Both the position numbers and the translations under genes were made by a program. From Bactrocera neohumeralis (lineage: Eukaryota > Arthropoda > Insecta > Diptera > Tephritidae), in assembly GCF_024586455.1 (NCBI RefSeq), contig NC_065920.1:74392215-74456214 (forward strand): a DNA stretch of 64,000 nt, written 5' to 3'. The notes below the pieces were generated by a model that did not search any database, had not been told where the DNA came from, and saw only the letters and a program-made list of their open reading frames with translations. Positions 13,501-28,500 of the stretch are shown here, one piece after another. The first letter of the stretch is position 1. Each line of letters opens with the position of its first letter.

Positions 13501-16500
13501 GATTCCCGAGTGTCTGAAATAACTCAGGAATCATTCGCAAACTACATAAATTCGAGTGAACAAGGAAATGTCTGTGTTTACTCTCTATACTTTCCATTGC
13601 TTCCAGATTTACTTTCCCGATATAAATTTTTACGAAAAATTATGTTTTTAGATTAGCCAACTAACTCTTTATAATACGCGGGTATCTGAAATGACTAACG
13701 AATCATTCGCGAATTAAATCTGAACGAAACAAATGTGGGTGTCTACTTATATCTTATCAATATTCCTCGGTTAGCCAACTAATACCTGTTAGTTTATAAC
13801 TCACGAGTATCTGAAATGACTCACGAATCATTCGCAAACTAAATTTGCACAAAAAATCATTTGGGTATATAATTTCGTTGTAACTATATTCACGGGTGAA
13901 CCAACTAATAGCCACTATTTTATAACTCACGAGTATCTGAAATGACTCACGAATCATTCGTGAACTAAATTTGAACAAAAAAACGTTTAAGTATCTAATT
14001 ACTTTCTCTTATTCCTAGGATCGCCAACTAATAGCTCCTAGTTTATTACGCGCGAGTATATAAAATGACTCACAAATTCTACTTTATAACTCGTGATTTA
14101 ATGAAAAGACTCACGAATCATTCATGAAATAAATATGAATGAAACAGTAGATATGTATCTTTCTCTAACATCCATTTCCAGATTAGGTAACTCTTAGCTC
14201 CAAGTTTATTACTCGCGAGTATCTGAAATGACTCACGAATCATTCGGGAACTAAATTTGAGCGAAAAAGAATTTAGATATTTCTTTTTGAGAGATTACAC
14301 TAAATTTTACCGTAATTTAACCTAGACTAAGTTCCTTTCCTTTTATTTGTAGAGCTTTTACAAAATAATGATAAATGACGTTGTAGAAAGAAGAATTTCA
14401 TTGTCTTAACACTAATGATTTATGCTATTTAAGACAATGGTTAAAATCTATTTGTTATTCGTGCTTGTAAATTGCCTGCTAATCTTCAGAAAGTTGTAAA
14501 ATTGTATTCTTTAAGTGACGTTAGGTATTCACACACGCTTTCATTAGCATACCAGTAGAGCTTCTAATCGATTTCACACTTCTCAAATGATCGTATCGCA
14601 TTATGTGTGAAAAGTGCGCAATTTAGTGAAGCATATGAGTAGAAAGAGCAAAGAAATATCAAGAAATGCTAACTAAATCACTTGATATAAGCTGGCCCTG
14701 CCTTTGATCGGATGGACTCAGTTCAAAGCGGCGCACTTTCATGCGTACATTTGTATGTGTAATTTTGTGTATTGTCTGTTTTTGCTGAATTGATCCGTTA
14801 TTTGTTGCTTGCCATTTAACTCATTCAACTCTTTGTTTGCCGAAAGTGTGTCAAATGAACGAAATTGGCTTGGTGACTTTACGGCTGCGCAGTGCGTAGG
14901 TTTTACATATATTCGTATATTTGGGGTCTCAGCTTCATAAGGGTTTATAGAAGAAAATAAAAATATTCTGCTGTTCACATATACACTCTCGTTTGAGCAA
15001 AAAGGGAAGTTTTAATTAATGAAAATTTATTTATATAAGGCACATAGTAATTTTTTCAAATTTTTGTGAGATGTTCGTCTAAGAATTATACAAAGTTGCT
15101 TAACAAAATATTTTTCTTTTAAAAATATATAAAAACTGACTGCTCCTAGCTTGTTCTGCGGTTTCCTCCACCTAGTTTGGTAATCCTCTATGAAAGTAGA
15201 TCTTAGCAAATTTATATTTAATTCTGCAAAATTTAGAAGAAAAAAAAACGTTGAGTTCTTCACCGAAGCTATAGTACCCTTCACAGGTACATTTATAATA
15301 ACAAAAAAGGTATAAAAAATCTTTTTCTTAATTTTTGTAGATCAGTTTGTACTGCAGCTATATGTTATAGTGATGCGATCTGAATAACATACTCGGGCAT
15401 TATAGAGCTGCCGTAGATAATAATCTGTACCAAATTTCGTGAAGAAACTTGATTTCTAAAAAAGTTTTCCATACAAGTACTTCAATTTGATTGACTAGTT
15501 TGTATGGCAGCTGTATGCTATAGTGACGCGATCTGGACAATTCCTTCGAATATTACACTGATATCTTAGATAATAATTCTTGCCAAATTTTGTGAATATA
15601 TGTATCTCGTCAAATAAAAAAATTGTCCATACAAGAACTTTATTTGGATCGTTCAGTTTTTATGACAGCTATATGCTATACTGCTCCAGTATCAGCGGTT
15701 CTGACAAATGAGCAGCTTTTTGGGGAGAAAAGTGCGTATGCAGAATTTCAGATCGATATCTTGAAAATTGAGAGATTAGTATAAACGAAAATGCAGTCAG
15801 AGTGACGAAGAAACGATCCCCACTTTCCCAAAAAAAAATTCTACTAAAAATTGCAAACAGAAAAAAGTTAACTAAACAGATCTCTACATTAAACACCGAT
15901 TATAATTCATACAATGCATATAAGTTGAATTCGAAAATATTTTTAATTTTGGGGTTTCTTAAAGACACTACCAACAAAAGTGAAAGTAAGCATCGCCAAA
16001 TGCCGATGTATATGAAGCGCAAGAGTACACAAACAAATTGAGATAAATGCGCAACAAAAGCAAAAAAGGTATAAAATAAAATAAAATAACTAAATAAAAC
16101 AACAGCAAATGAAGAAATTCCCAAATGAGCAGTTGTGAGACGCGATAAGCAGCGGCAACAGCCGCCGCCGCAGCCACCATAACAACCATAACAGCAGCGA
16201 GCGCAAGAAACAAGAAAACGAGCACACACAGGCGCATTCAGCGACATTGTAAGAAAAGTATGCAACAGTAACAACAGCAACAACAACAAAAATAATAACC
16301 ACGACACGATCATCTTCAGCGTCAATGTGGCGTTTCGAATTGTTGCCAGATGTCGCTGCGCTCTGCTTATTGCTTTTGCTAATACGCTTGCTGTTGTTGT
16401 AATTGGTTTTTGTTGTCATTACTGGCTGTGGCAGCCTTTGGCGCATATTTTGTTGTCTTTATTTCTTATTGCTCAACCGTTGTAATCTTCATAACGCTGA

Positions 16501-19500
16501 GGACATTGTGCCCCAAGCTGCTTTTGGTGTTTTGCTGTTGATGTTGTTGTTGTTATTGGTGTTGAAGTTTTCAATTTTGTTGCTAATCGTTGTTTGCTGC
16601 GGTGTTATTGCTTTCATCGCTGCCATTACTGTTATTGGCTTTTATTTGTTGTTTTCTTTTCATATTCTCATTGGTAATCGTATGACTCAATTTGGTCAGT
16701 TTTCTACTTTTGGCGCTTTCTTTTATATAATCATTACTTCACCAACGTGGGTGTTACGAATTTCGACGAATTTCTGAACAAAAGTAGATCGAGTCGATGA
16801 AATCAGCACTTATTTAAGTAACCTCCTTTATGGAAATTAAGTCATAAGCCAATTGAGAATTTCTGAGAATGAAATTTTTGGAAACGAAATTTTTGGAAGA
16901 ACGGACAGAAGCATCCGGTATTCGGCGTCTAGGTTTTCGAATCATTATCTAGAAATAACGATTAATAGAATAATAGATCTCAAGATTTATGATCCTTGAA
17001 CTCGAATAGAACGAAGAGTGACAATCTCCCAAAGTCTGTAGGAAATTCGTTGCCTAGGTTATCAAACAAAACTTAAAAAAGATGGAGTTTAGTATATTCC
17101 CTTAAAATATACAGTTATGCAATGAAAACAAAGTAGTATATCTCAAGATCCACAACCCCCGAATTCAAAAAAGATGAAGTCGAAAGATCGCCTGAAGAGT
17201 ATTCGATAATCTTTACATAGATTTTCAAACATTCGTTTAGTGGATCCTCTCGAAAAAGCCAGTTATGTCTGTATAATAAAGAAGTAAATTCCAAGATGTA
17301 TTAGTCTCAATTTAAAAAAGCTAAAGTCCAAGAATCTCCCGCGATTTGATATTCGCTTCCTAGGTTTTCAAAAATTTGTTTACTGGTTTCTTTGGAAAAA
17401 CCAATTTATGCTAGGTAGTAGATCCCAAGATACATGAGTTTTGGACTCGAAAATATGAATCGAAGATTTTATGCCGATCCTATAGACTTTCATGGGTGTG
17501 AATCGTACGGTTCCCTCTGTGTCAGTGACTTATTCATCATAAGTTTGTAATTACTCAACTTAAAGTGTTAATACAAGACAATGGATGTCAAGTTACTTGA
17601 CTCTCAACTTCAAAAAAAGATGAATTCGAGAAGATATGTCGATTATACCACATTGTCTTATAAGTTTTGTGACTTTTCGAAGATCTGTGACCTACTAATT
17701 TTAACCTTTTGTAATTTTATGAGTTTCTGAAGCCTTAGTTAGTTTTCTGGTAAATAATATACATTCCCAGATACAAGACCCTTAACTTTGAAATAGATGG
17801 ATAGAAGTTGATCTGCTGAATCGTATCGTGCCTTAAGTTTTGTGTCTTTTCGAATATCTACCGCATGGATCTCTCTATGCGTCAGTGACATACTAACGTT
17901 AACTTTTTTAATTTAAAATTTCAGAAGTTTTAGATTTTTTCTCCGCCCAAATCATAATAAAAGTCTTGCTAATTTATAAATCTCTTTTATTTTCAAATAT
18001 TTATATTTTCTGCATGAAAATTCAAAGTCGCTTCGACAAAGTTTTGCTTATTGAATTAATTTTGAACGAAAAACTTCCAGATCGGGTGAATATAAGTTTA
18101 TCTGCATACGTTTCTTCTCTGGGCAGTGAGTTGCCTTCTAAGCCCTCTATTTGTCATGTGAGTACAAAGGCTATTTGTCTTCATGAGCTTGAGGAGCTAA
18201 GCCATCGGTATTTAAGCTCTAAACCTTTCATCTTCGAAGACAAAACATTTGTTTTTCCACTTTTCTATAAATTTACCACTCTCTATATTTTAGGAAAGGC
18301 ATTTTTTTAACCACCAACTTGCCCAGCTCGCATAAAAAATGTTGCTGCAACATGTGTCCATAATTTATTTTCGCTGCTTTTCGCTTGGTATGCAGAAGGC
18401 GAATCTGACTTTGTCGCGTCATCAAATTTGTTAACGGAAATTAAAGTGTTGCGCATGTGCCAAACAATGCAAGTACGCTACAACAACGACAGCAGCCGGA
18501 ACGAGTTTTTCCAACCAGATTTTTGAATAATAAACAAAATGCAACAAGATGAGTGAGTGCATGACTGCAGAGTCGTTTTTGGCCATTTCACCGCATTCAA
18601 TTGCAGCTGGTTAAGGTCAAGCGTTCGCAGCACGAGTTTTCGTTTTCTGTTGCATGAAGTTTTTTTTTCTCGATTATTTCTATTAAATAATTGTTTAACA
18701 AACACTTTTTTATGTAATTTCAATGTAAGTGCATATAATCAGTGAGTTATAGTGGGTTCATTGGAAATTTGTGTGTGAAATTTTTCAAAAAATGTAAAAG
18801 CTTGTGAAGAAGTAGGAAATGTTGTTGCTGGCAAATGTTAAATTAATTTTTTTTATTTATTTTTCTTTATTTGTTGCAAGTAACAGCTGCGCACATTTTA
18901 TTATTACATTTATTACTTCAACAGTTATTACACAAGCATTACTTTATTAATGAAGGGTTTTCTATGAGCTATCAATTTCAATGAGTTACTAAATTTAACG
19001 CCACTCATATTTTTTACTCTTTAGGGTCATCCCTCTGCCACAAGCGGCCGCTGTTGGTGCTGTTAGCAGCTTAATTTGGTAAAAACAAGTTGTCCATGGC
19101 AAAAACAATTAAGTGGCTGGCATTTTTTATATAATTTTATGCATTTCTTGTTGCTTGCTTTCCGTTGCTATGGTCACTGGCCCTTGTGCGGCAGCTGCAA
19201 CATGCCTTTGTTGTTCCGACATTCGTCACTAATTTAGCTTAAAAACAAAATGCAACTTTCATCTGCAATGACAAGAGCAAAAAGCGCAACAGCGAAGAAA
19301 TGTGCAATAAAAGGGAAGACATTTAAAAGAAAATTGCAATTCTTTTATTAACTGAAGAAAAATAAATTTGTATAAAAATGTGTAGTAAATTTGCAGGAAA
19401 ATTAATATTTAGATAATATCGTCTCTTTTGGCAAGCTCAACGTTTTAAATTCACTAAAACTACGTCAAAATATCAGATAGTTAAATTTAAGTTCGAATTT

Positions 19501-22500
19501 GCATTCATATTGCTTATCCAATAAGTACTCACACATGCATACAAGTAAAAAATGTTGCTACATAATCAAATCAATTATTCATCTCAATGCCGAGATTCAA
19601 TTTGATTTTTGTTGCATTAATTTTGGTGCTGCTTAGTTTTTTGTTGTAATTCGTTGGTCAGCTCGATTTTATTGCCACGAAACTGAGTTAAGTTTCCCTC
19701 AGCAATGACCACCAAATTCAGCACAGATACTGCCTTGCATAAATTTTGTTTTCGACATGTGACTTTGATGATTTTTGGTTTGTTTTCATTTTATAATTTG
19801 TTTATTTAAAAGAAAAAAAAAACATTAATTGCACCGAAAAAGTTTCATTGTAAAAGAATTAGGCAGTTGTTGTAATGAAAAAAGAAATTCCATGAATATC
19901 CTGGTGAATGTTTGAAATTTTGATGGCTTTCATTATGTAGAACCTACTTGTCGTGTGAACACAGAAAATTAAGTGATATATGCATAAGGGTGGGTTCTAC
20001 AAAATCTACAAAACGAAGTTTTTGATTGGAAGTGAGATATGAATTTTTCTATCTGATAATAAGAAAAAATAGACAACCGTTAGGCAGAGGACCTTTCCGT
20101 TACAATTGAGAGATCATACTTGGAAAGCCTTTCTTAGAGGTGGCTACTTAGAGGTAGCTATCAACCAAGCGAAAAAAAAATTCTAATTTATGTCTACCTA
20201 ATTTTCCACGAATCATTTCAATTACTTATTTGTGGTAATAGTTCTTCTTCTCCTCCTTGTCCTGGTCTTTCCAACGGAGTAGAGGTGTTCCTCTTCCTCT
20301 GGCTCGTCAGATACTGCGTCGAATAGTATCAGAGCTGGAGTGTTTTCATATATTCGGACGACATGACCTAGCCAGCGTAGCCACCACTGTCTCTCAACTA
20401 TTTCATTGTCGTAGTATATCTCATACAGTTCATCGTTCCATCGACTGCGGCATTCGCCGTTGCCAATTCGAAAAGGACCATAAATCTTCCGCAAAACCTT
20501 TTTCTTTAAGTTTTTTTACCTTTTGAAGATGTACGCATGAATTTCTGCGGTTCAGAGATGTACTAATGTTAATATTTTTGAAATTTAATTATTTGAAAAA
20601 GTTTTTGAAAGTGATTGCTAGTCCGAAAAGTTATTAAATTCCCTTTTTCCAAAACATTTAAATTTTAGATTACTTACCATTTTCCAAATCAATTAAATAT
20701 TGGAATAAAGAATATTTTTTGGTTAATTAATTTAAAAAGCTTATTTCAACGAAGGCTCCTCATTTTTGGTAATATCTCTTTCTTTGTACAACGCCTGCCG
20801 GTTCAATATCAAGAAACTAGAAGGTTTTTGGATTCTCAATTCCAGTCGAAAAAAGCTTCGAAAACTTGAATAGAAAATTTTGGTTGTTTGGGTGTTTGAA
20901 AAGGAAAGCGCTGAATAGAGAGACGGCCACACTTTAAGGCATATGTTAATACCTTCTATATTAGATATACATAGATCAGGGAGAGAAGAAAACGGAGATC
21001 AGGAGACAAACTAGTATAAGGAACAGATCTATTTTAGACATTTTTTGTTTTTCAGAGTATTGTTCTCCCAACTGATAACTACTTATGTTAGGAAATCGTA
21101 TCTTCTTGTTTGTTTGTAATATTCAGAAAAAACGTCGGAGACTCTAGAAAATAAAATATGCAAATGATCCGCGTGCAGTGGTACTGAATTCTCAATAACT
21201 ACGGAATGGGAATGAGTATGAGATCCATTAGCGTCTTGTCTTTTGTCTTTTGAACCGTAGGGTCTTAAACCAGCACAGCAAGCAGTCCGGAGTAAATCCG
21301 AAGATACTAGGGAGCTTTTCGTTCTCAGCAAAGTTCACCTTTCAATGTTCTATCCCGATTCATGGAGTAAGATTGTACAGCTTACCATGCCAGCTGCCAG
21401 CTAAAATAGAAATAAAACACTTCAGCAGAATTTTAATAGATTCAGGGTGCTCTGTCGATAGCTAATATCAAACTACAAGAGTTTTTTCGTTCGGTTCCAT
21501 AAACAGTCTAAGTGTGATACCCCCACTATGCCGACTTTGTTGGAAAGAACATTCATTATGTAGCACTAAATATGGGAAGACAAAGACTTCCGACGTTAAA
21601 ATTAATGAAAAAATGTTTAGTCAATGATTACTAATCATAGATATTAAAGTGAAATTTCTTGTAATTGGATCTTGAAATATTTTGAAGCCTTGCTACATTA
21701 ATTTAACTATGTCTCTGATGCTGAATAGTTTTGAGAAGTTCCAACGGGTTTTCTGTTTCGACGTCTATCTGAGCAATAGAGGATGTCACATAAGAAATAT
21801 GGATTACAATACAAGAGTAGGCGACTTCATTGTGTAGTTAAAGTGGCTTCAGGTATTCCGAATATTTTCTTGATGGTCCGTTTATAATGCATATTACCTG
21901 CAGGTCACTTAAATTTTCATACAATATTTCCAATTTCTTGAGCTCTCATCGTAAGGAAAACTTCAATTATCTTAATGAAAATTAATTTCAGTTTAATTTC
22001 TTAAATCAATGTGACTTCCCACACACATTTTTACCTACACTATTTGCAAGGCATTACAACACTTTCGATTTCATTTCATATGGTTTCCATCAACACTGGG
22101 AATCGAATTGTTTATTGACGCTCACATTGCTTTGCCATTTCAAATTGGTCGGCGAATATGCATTAATTGACCGACTACATACCAACGGAAGTGAAGACTC
22201 GCGCTAATTTCCAATGACTGACAGTTGATGAATGATTTAAGGGCCCGTTGCGACGCTGCATGTTTGTACATTTTTGGATTTGTGACAGCGCAATAGTTAA
22301 TAGTTGGCATTATCAGTATTTTTTCCACCGTTTTAGACTGCCCATTTCGGTTTGTGTAAGCAAATATTGTAAATTCATAAGTGTAATTTCCTACACTGCT
22401 ACTATCCACTGTTGCATGATATACCGGAAATTGTGAAACTAAAAATTTTATACGAAGCAACAAACAAATATGGCCACTTGTAGGCGCGCAATGCAATAAA

Positions 22501-25500
22501 AGTTATAATTTTTATGAGAAAATTGCACTTCACTGCGAAAGTGAATGAGACCGAGGGATCTCACAATTTCACAATCTTTCACAACGCGATCATCAATAAT
22601 GCAAATTATTTGGCGCACACTCTTGACCGACTGCGATTAAAGGAAATTAAACAAAGCATGTTGCACAAAGCTTTAAAAAATAATAAAAAATGGCAACTTT
22701 ATTGCGCCGATACAGCGCCCGAGCGCGCGGCGCCACTGCCCTTTCACCTGCTTATGGGAGCGCGCCACCTTTTTTGTCGACTGTAATGCAAGTTTGAGGC
22801 ATGCAATTTCGACTGCAATGCTTGAAAATTGTTTTCGCACAGCCATATGTGCGCTCACTACACACACTAATATGTGTATGTGTGCGGGTTGCATGAAAAA
22901 GTTGCATGCAACGAAAGTTTGTTATTAATTTTGAAGCTTTTCGAAGTGTGCCTCGGCATATCTTCACATGCCAATGGCTCTGTGTGTGTGCATGTGCGCC
23001 TACCTTTATGCGCTTCCGTGTGCCTTTTGCGCATCTTGAAGATGCAACTGACCGTTTACTGCTGCTGAAACTTGAAGTATGCGCCCAGACACACACACAT
23101 ACTAAAAAGTAGTTGCGATATTTTTTAGCAGCGCGTGAAGCTGGTGCAACATGTTTGGCAACTTTTTCGCAATACATATGCATTTAGCTGTGCTTTTACA
23201 CACAGCTTTTGAATGGGGCCAATGGAGACAATAGCGGATTTGGAAGGTTGGAGGTAGGGATGATGTTAAGAAAACGTTTTTTTTGTTTCATGATTGAGTG
23301 CATATTATTGATTTTGAGATTTTAAAAATTTTAGAGGTTAGAATTTTTTTTGAACTCCTTGAGAAATATTTTTACAGGTTAAGAAAGGAAAAAATCATTA
23401 TTACTCATTTTATAGTTACTTATGTACATACATGCAAAATCTGTGATCTCTGTACCCATTTTTGAAATAATTAGTTATATAAGAACTGGTTGAGAATTCA
23501 AACTCATTTAATAACATCGACTGAAGTTTTAAAAATTTTAAAATTTTTTCAAGTGAATATTGTAAGACCCACTGTACTGACTTTCTGAAAAAATAATCTT
23601 TACTACGAACATCACAGTACTTAATTTCGACATAATACAATTTTCAAAATTTAAAATTTTTTTTTTACTCTGTAGTCTTTTTCAAAAAAAAATTTATTGG
23701 TACTAAAATAGTACCTAATGCCCAATTTTTCAAAAAATATTATCTCTAGTCTCCACCAAAACTACGTACCGTCTCTCAGTTCCGAATTTCAAACACTTTT
23801 TTTTAAATTTCTGATTTTGTTTTTTAATTATAATTACTATTTTTCGAAAAAAAAATTTAAAAAACTTGAAATGAAAATTTTAATTTTCTTTGTACTATTT
23901 TCTGAAAGGAGGCCCCATGTTCCACCTAGGAACTACGGGAAAATATATATATTTTCTGAAAAACTCTTCTACACCAACCCTATTTACCATCTATCAGTAT
24001 CCTATGTACCGCCTCACAGTACCCAATTTCGAAGTAAAAAAAATGTAAAACTTCATAAATGTTTTTAGCTGAAAATATTAATACTTTCGGTAGAAATGTT
24101 CAGAAAAATCACTCTTTTCTACTAACACTTAGCACTATCCCTTAGTACCAAATTTTAAATCAAAATTAAAAAAAAATTTTTACTGAAAATTTTAATGTTT
24201 TCGGTATGAATCATCTGAAATCCATCTACCATCTCCCAGGACACAATTTCGAACTAAATTTTTTTGGAATTTTTTTTTTAAATGTGTTTAGCTGAAAATA
24301 TTAATACTTTCGGTAGTAATTTTCTGCAAACAAAAACACACACTTTTCACACTAAGTACCAACTTTCAGTACCCTACGTACGGTCTCACGGTACCCAATT
24401 TCGAACTAAAAGAAATAAATTTTTCTTAAATGATTTTAACTGAAATTTTTAATAATTTCCGTAAGATTTTTCTGAAAAAAATCACTCTACTTCACCGACA
24501 CTACATACCATCGCTCATTACCACGTTTTAAACTCAAATCCACTCCTGTTATTTTCAACACACACCACCGTTATGTGAGAGCTCTTTTCGTCTCAGTGCC
24601 ACCCACTCAAACAAAGAGTTTTCTTTCAATGCAGTCAACATGTGGCATGCCACTGCTATTTTCAAGCAAATGCATACACACATATGAATCTATGCACCCA
24701 AATTTACATAACAGTAAATTTTTGAGATAATTGGCGAGGTGGTAAACATTTATTTACTGCTTTTACTGCACAAATTTATTTTCGCAAATATTTTACTGAC
24801 GATGTTGTAATGCAAATATGGCTGCAACAACAACTACAACTGCTATTACAACTAATACTACAACAATGAAAACTACTACAACAATAAAAACTACCACAGC
24901 AATAAAACCTTCCACAAGAAAAACAACAACTACAACCAGCACTACAATTACATATTCATAGCGAGTAGCTTATGTGCCAAATCGTATAATCCTTTTTTGC
25001 ATGATCATATCTGGGTGGGTGTGTGCGTTCGATATGCATTGCACCTTCTTCTTCTGTGTTGAATACTAATGAAATGCCAAAAATAGCAAGTTCCTAATTG
25101 AAGCACAAATATTAGCATGACTGCTATGAAGATAATTGCAGCGACTACTGCTAATACTATTAGCAGCTGCCCCTGCCGCGTGCCTATCAGCCGATGCAAT
25201 TTCACGCATGGCGATTATGCTGCGGTATGTGGCATGTGGCACTGGTATGCGCCGTTACGTAAGTGGCATGTTCACATGTTTGAGTTGTCTTCACACACTG
25301 TCGTGTTTGCGCTTGCTTAGGCATGCAAATTTTTCTAAACTACTATAGTGTGAAAATTTGAGCCTGATAATTGATTTTTCATAATTTTGTTTAATATCTT
25401 TTGTTAAGAAAAAACTGCGATAAAGTCAAAAATAATGTTAAAGGTTGGTAATGTAAAAATATTGTTTTATTTACAAATATTTTTTTTATTTTTCAAAAGC

Positions 25501-28500
25501 AGTTGGCAACTCTGTCTACGATGAATTCTAATATAGCATGTGAGTGAAACCTGTTTTAACCATGTAGAGCTTTAAGACCATACAATTTAAATGTTTTAAA
25601 ATAATTTTTAAAAATCGTGGCAACCCTGTTCAAAATGGTGCAGTAAAATATCGAAAAATACTTTTTTGTGGTTTGATATCAGTTTTTTTAAGAATTTTAT
25701 GTATTTTTAAACCACAGGTGGCAACCCTGTTTATTAAAAATTGTAATTCACTTGAGAAAAAAGTTTTACCTCGGCGTGAAGAACTTTAAAACTGTACAAT
25801 TCCAAAGTTGTATTTATTTTTTTTTTATAAAATAAATAATAATTGGCAACTCTTAATATAAACATTTGAAAAAACTATTTGGAAAAAATGTTTTTTCTGG
25901 CTTCGTAACAAATATTTCAAAACTTAAATGTTGAAATATATCATTCCATTTAACAGTTTATAAAATTTTATTTCCTAAATACCGATATGGCAAACCTATC
26001 TAAAAGAATGAACACTAGTCGTATATGCAGTAATGGTTATGTAATTTATATTTGTAAGTATTTATGAATTTTTCAAACATAATTTAGCATATTACAGCTA
26101 TTGCTTTGAATAAATAATGGCAACCCTGCTCAAGTTTGGGCAGTAAAATTTTAAAAAATAATCGATATTGCTATAATTTTCAACTCATACAAAATTTTTT
26201 TATTTTAAAGAATTTCAAATATTTTTAAAAATTATGCGGCAACCCTGAATAATTATAAAATATATTTCAGAGAAATCTATTTCTGGTTACTGAAAACTTT
26301 AAAATTAAATTCGAAAAAAAATCAATGACATTTCATCATAATTTTAAGAATTCCAAAGATTTTTAAAAATTTTCAATTTATTATTTCACAACAATTTTAC
26401 ATTAAGGCTATTTGGTAACCCTACTGCAAAATATTGTATTAAAAATCACTTTATAGTTTTATTCCCCAAACTTCGGAAAACATGACAGGTCATCCATGAT
26501 AATTTCATTTTAATATAAGTAATATAAATTTATTTTATTTACAACGTCTTTAAGCTCAAAATTGATGGTAAGCGCATGAAATTGTCCGGTACAACAACAA
26601 TATAATTAAAATACTTATTTTATACCTTTTTGGCGTGTTAAATTGCAATTTCTCGAATAGTATAAAATAAATATCCGGTAATAGTAAAATAAGGGAAAGA
26701 AACTACAGGAAAATCAATAACATATAAGGAAGACACTTCAGCTATTCATTGCATGAAGTGAAAAAGTAGGAAGTTGCAAGTTAGTTGAAAAATTTTATTA
26801 GCCTTTTCCTTACGGTCAACTAATTTGAGTGGGTTTTAGTGAGTTTTAAAAAGTAATAGAAGTGTAAAAATAAATATAATATAATTATAATACTTAGCTT
26901 CGATTAAGATATAACTCAAAATCAAATGGGACCCGGACAGGTGCGCAAGCCGTATCGATACAAAATGTTTCCTTGGTTGGTATAACCTTTTTTAGATTCA
27001 GCTGTATGTTTACGATGCGAGTTGTCTGGCGATTTTTATATGGGCCTGTCCCTACCCTGTCCTGGTCAAATTTGATCCTTAGTGTAGGTATATATTTCGC
27101 TCACTTAGCTTAGAATTCTCATATTTCGATTACACTCCTTTAAAGATGGATCTAAGTCTGGACGTTTATGGAAAGTGGTCCATTGTAAAGATCTACAAAG
27201 ACATTGCTGAGAGGTATCGATACCTTCTTCATAATTCTACAACTTCTCCGATTTTGTACTAAATAGTGAATATATATATACAATGTTCTTACTAGCTTTA
27301 AGCTATCTCACAGATACTTAAAGATCCTTTATGGGTGGTTTGTTTAAAAATCCGTATAGCAAGACCATAAAAACTCTTTTGGATTCTACACATTATTGAG
27401 TTTCTTGAGAGATTGTGACTATCTTCTAACCAATTTGAGAGGGAATATATGACTACATTTTTTTTGGATCTTTCAGGGAGCATCTTACTGTATCCTGTGA
27501 GCACATTGAGCTGCAACAGGGATTCTTTTCGAAAGTGGTGAGATTGACAGTACAGTAGAGACCTCCCTGACAGCTTAAATTAAGATTTTTATTGCCTAAA
27601 TATACTTTTTTGCTCTTTTTTGCTCAATTTGGTGCCTCAAGCATGACAAAAGTCTCCGCTTGCAAAACTCTCAGCAGTTCCTCTAATCTCGGCAATTACG
27701 ATATAGATACAGTTTCATAAGTTTAATTGTTTCTTTGAGCCATTTGCAACTATGTTGTTTTCCAAAATAATGTTTTTATAAATTCTTCGTTATTTAGCAG
27801 CAGAGAAGAGAGTACGTAAGGTTTTAAACGACTAACGGGTTTTACCTGTTCAAAGAGCGGCTCTCATCGGCATCTCCGGAGCACTTGGGGCTACACTAAC
27901 AATAGCACTTAATGCCATTTTGCACATAGTACCCATAGGCATTACCGGCAGATGTATTGTTGCAAAGTGTGCTCTACAGTTCAAGGAAGATTGGTATGTG
28001 AAGGGTTCGAGCAAACTTGGATCTCTGCGTCGCTGAAGCTACTCGAGGGGCTTTTTCTATACTCACATACCGAAGAGGGATGCGTGCTTTGTGAGGAGAC
28101 CCTGGGGACGTGAGCTTTTCCAGTGATGTGGCGAAGCTAGCCTTGTTCGCATAGGAATGGGAACGAGCTGGCGTCTTGCGTTCTAGCACTGGATCAATGA
28201 ACCTCTCTTCCGCTTACCCAAGAATGATTGGTTTTCACGCTTAGGGCAAAAAATCTTGTCGGACGCAAGTTGTCAAAGTTGTACGGAGGAGGCTGCGGTG
28301 GAAACATCCAAGTCTTTACTTCTTCATTGTCTACCCATTGCAAGATTGAGGTTGAAACATCTCGTCAATCTTATCTTCGGTGAACCAGAAAGCTATGACC
28401 AAAACTGACATTGGCAATCTCAACAAATTTGTAAACAGCTCAAAGCGCTTTGTCGATTTCTAAAGATCTTATGATCTATTATATAGTGGATTCAGTTACC

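Noticed and set aside
13757..13978. 73-codon frame with internal peptide repeat
   Set aside because: It is the translation of the 125 bp tandem repeat.
15900..16777. Overlapping hydrophobic and Gln/Asn-rich frames on both strands
   Set aside because: They translate CAA/TTG repeats. Apparent membrane helices are a composition artefact.
24818..24961. Thr-rich mucin-like mini-protein
   Set aside because: Best explained as an ACA/ACT microsatellite. No signal peptide or splice link to the FAS1 gene was seen.
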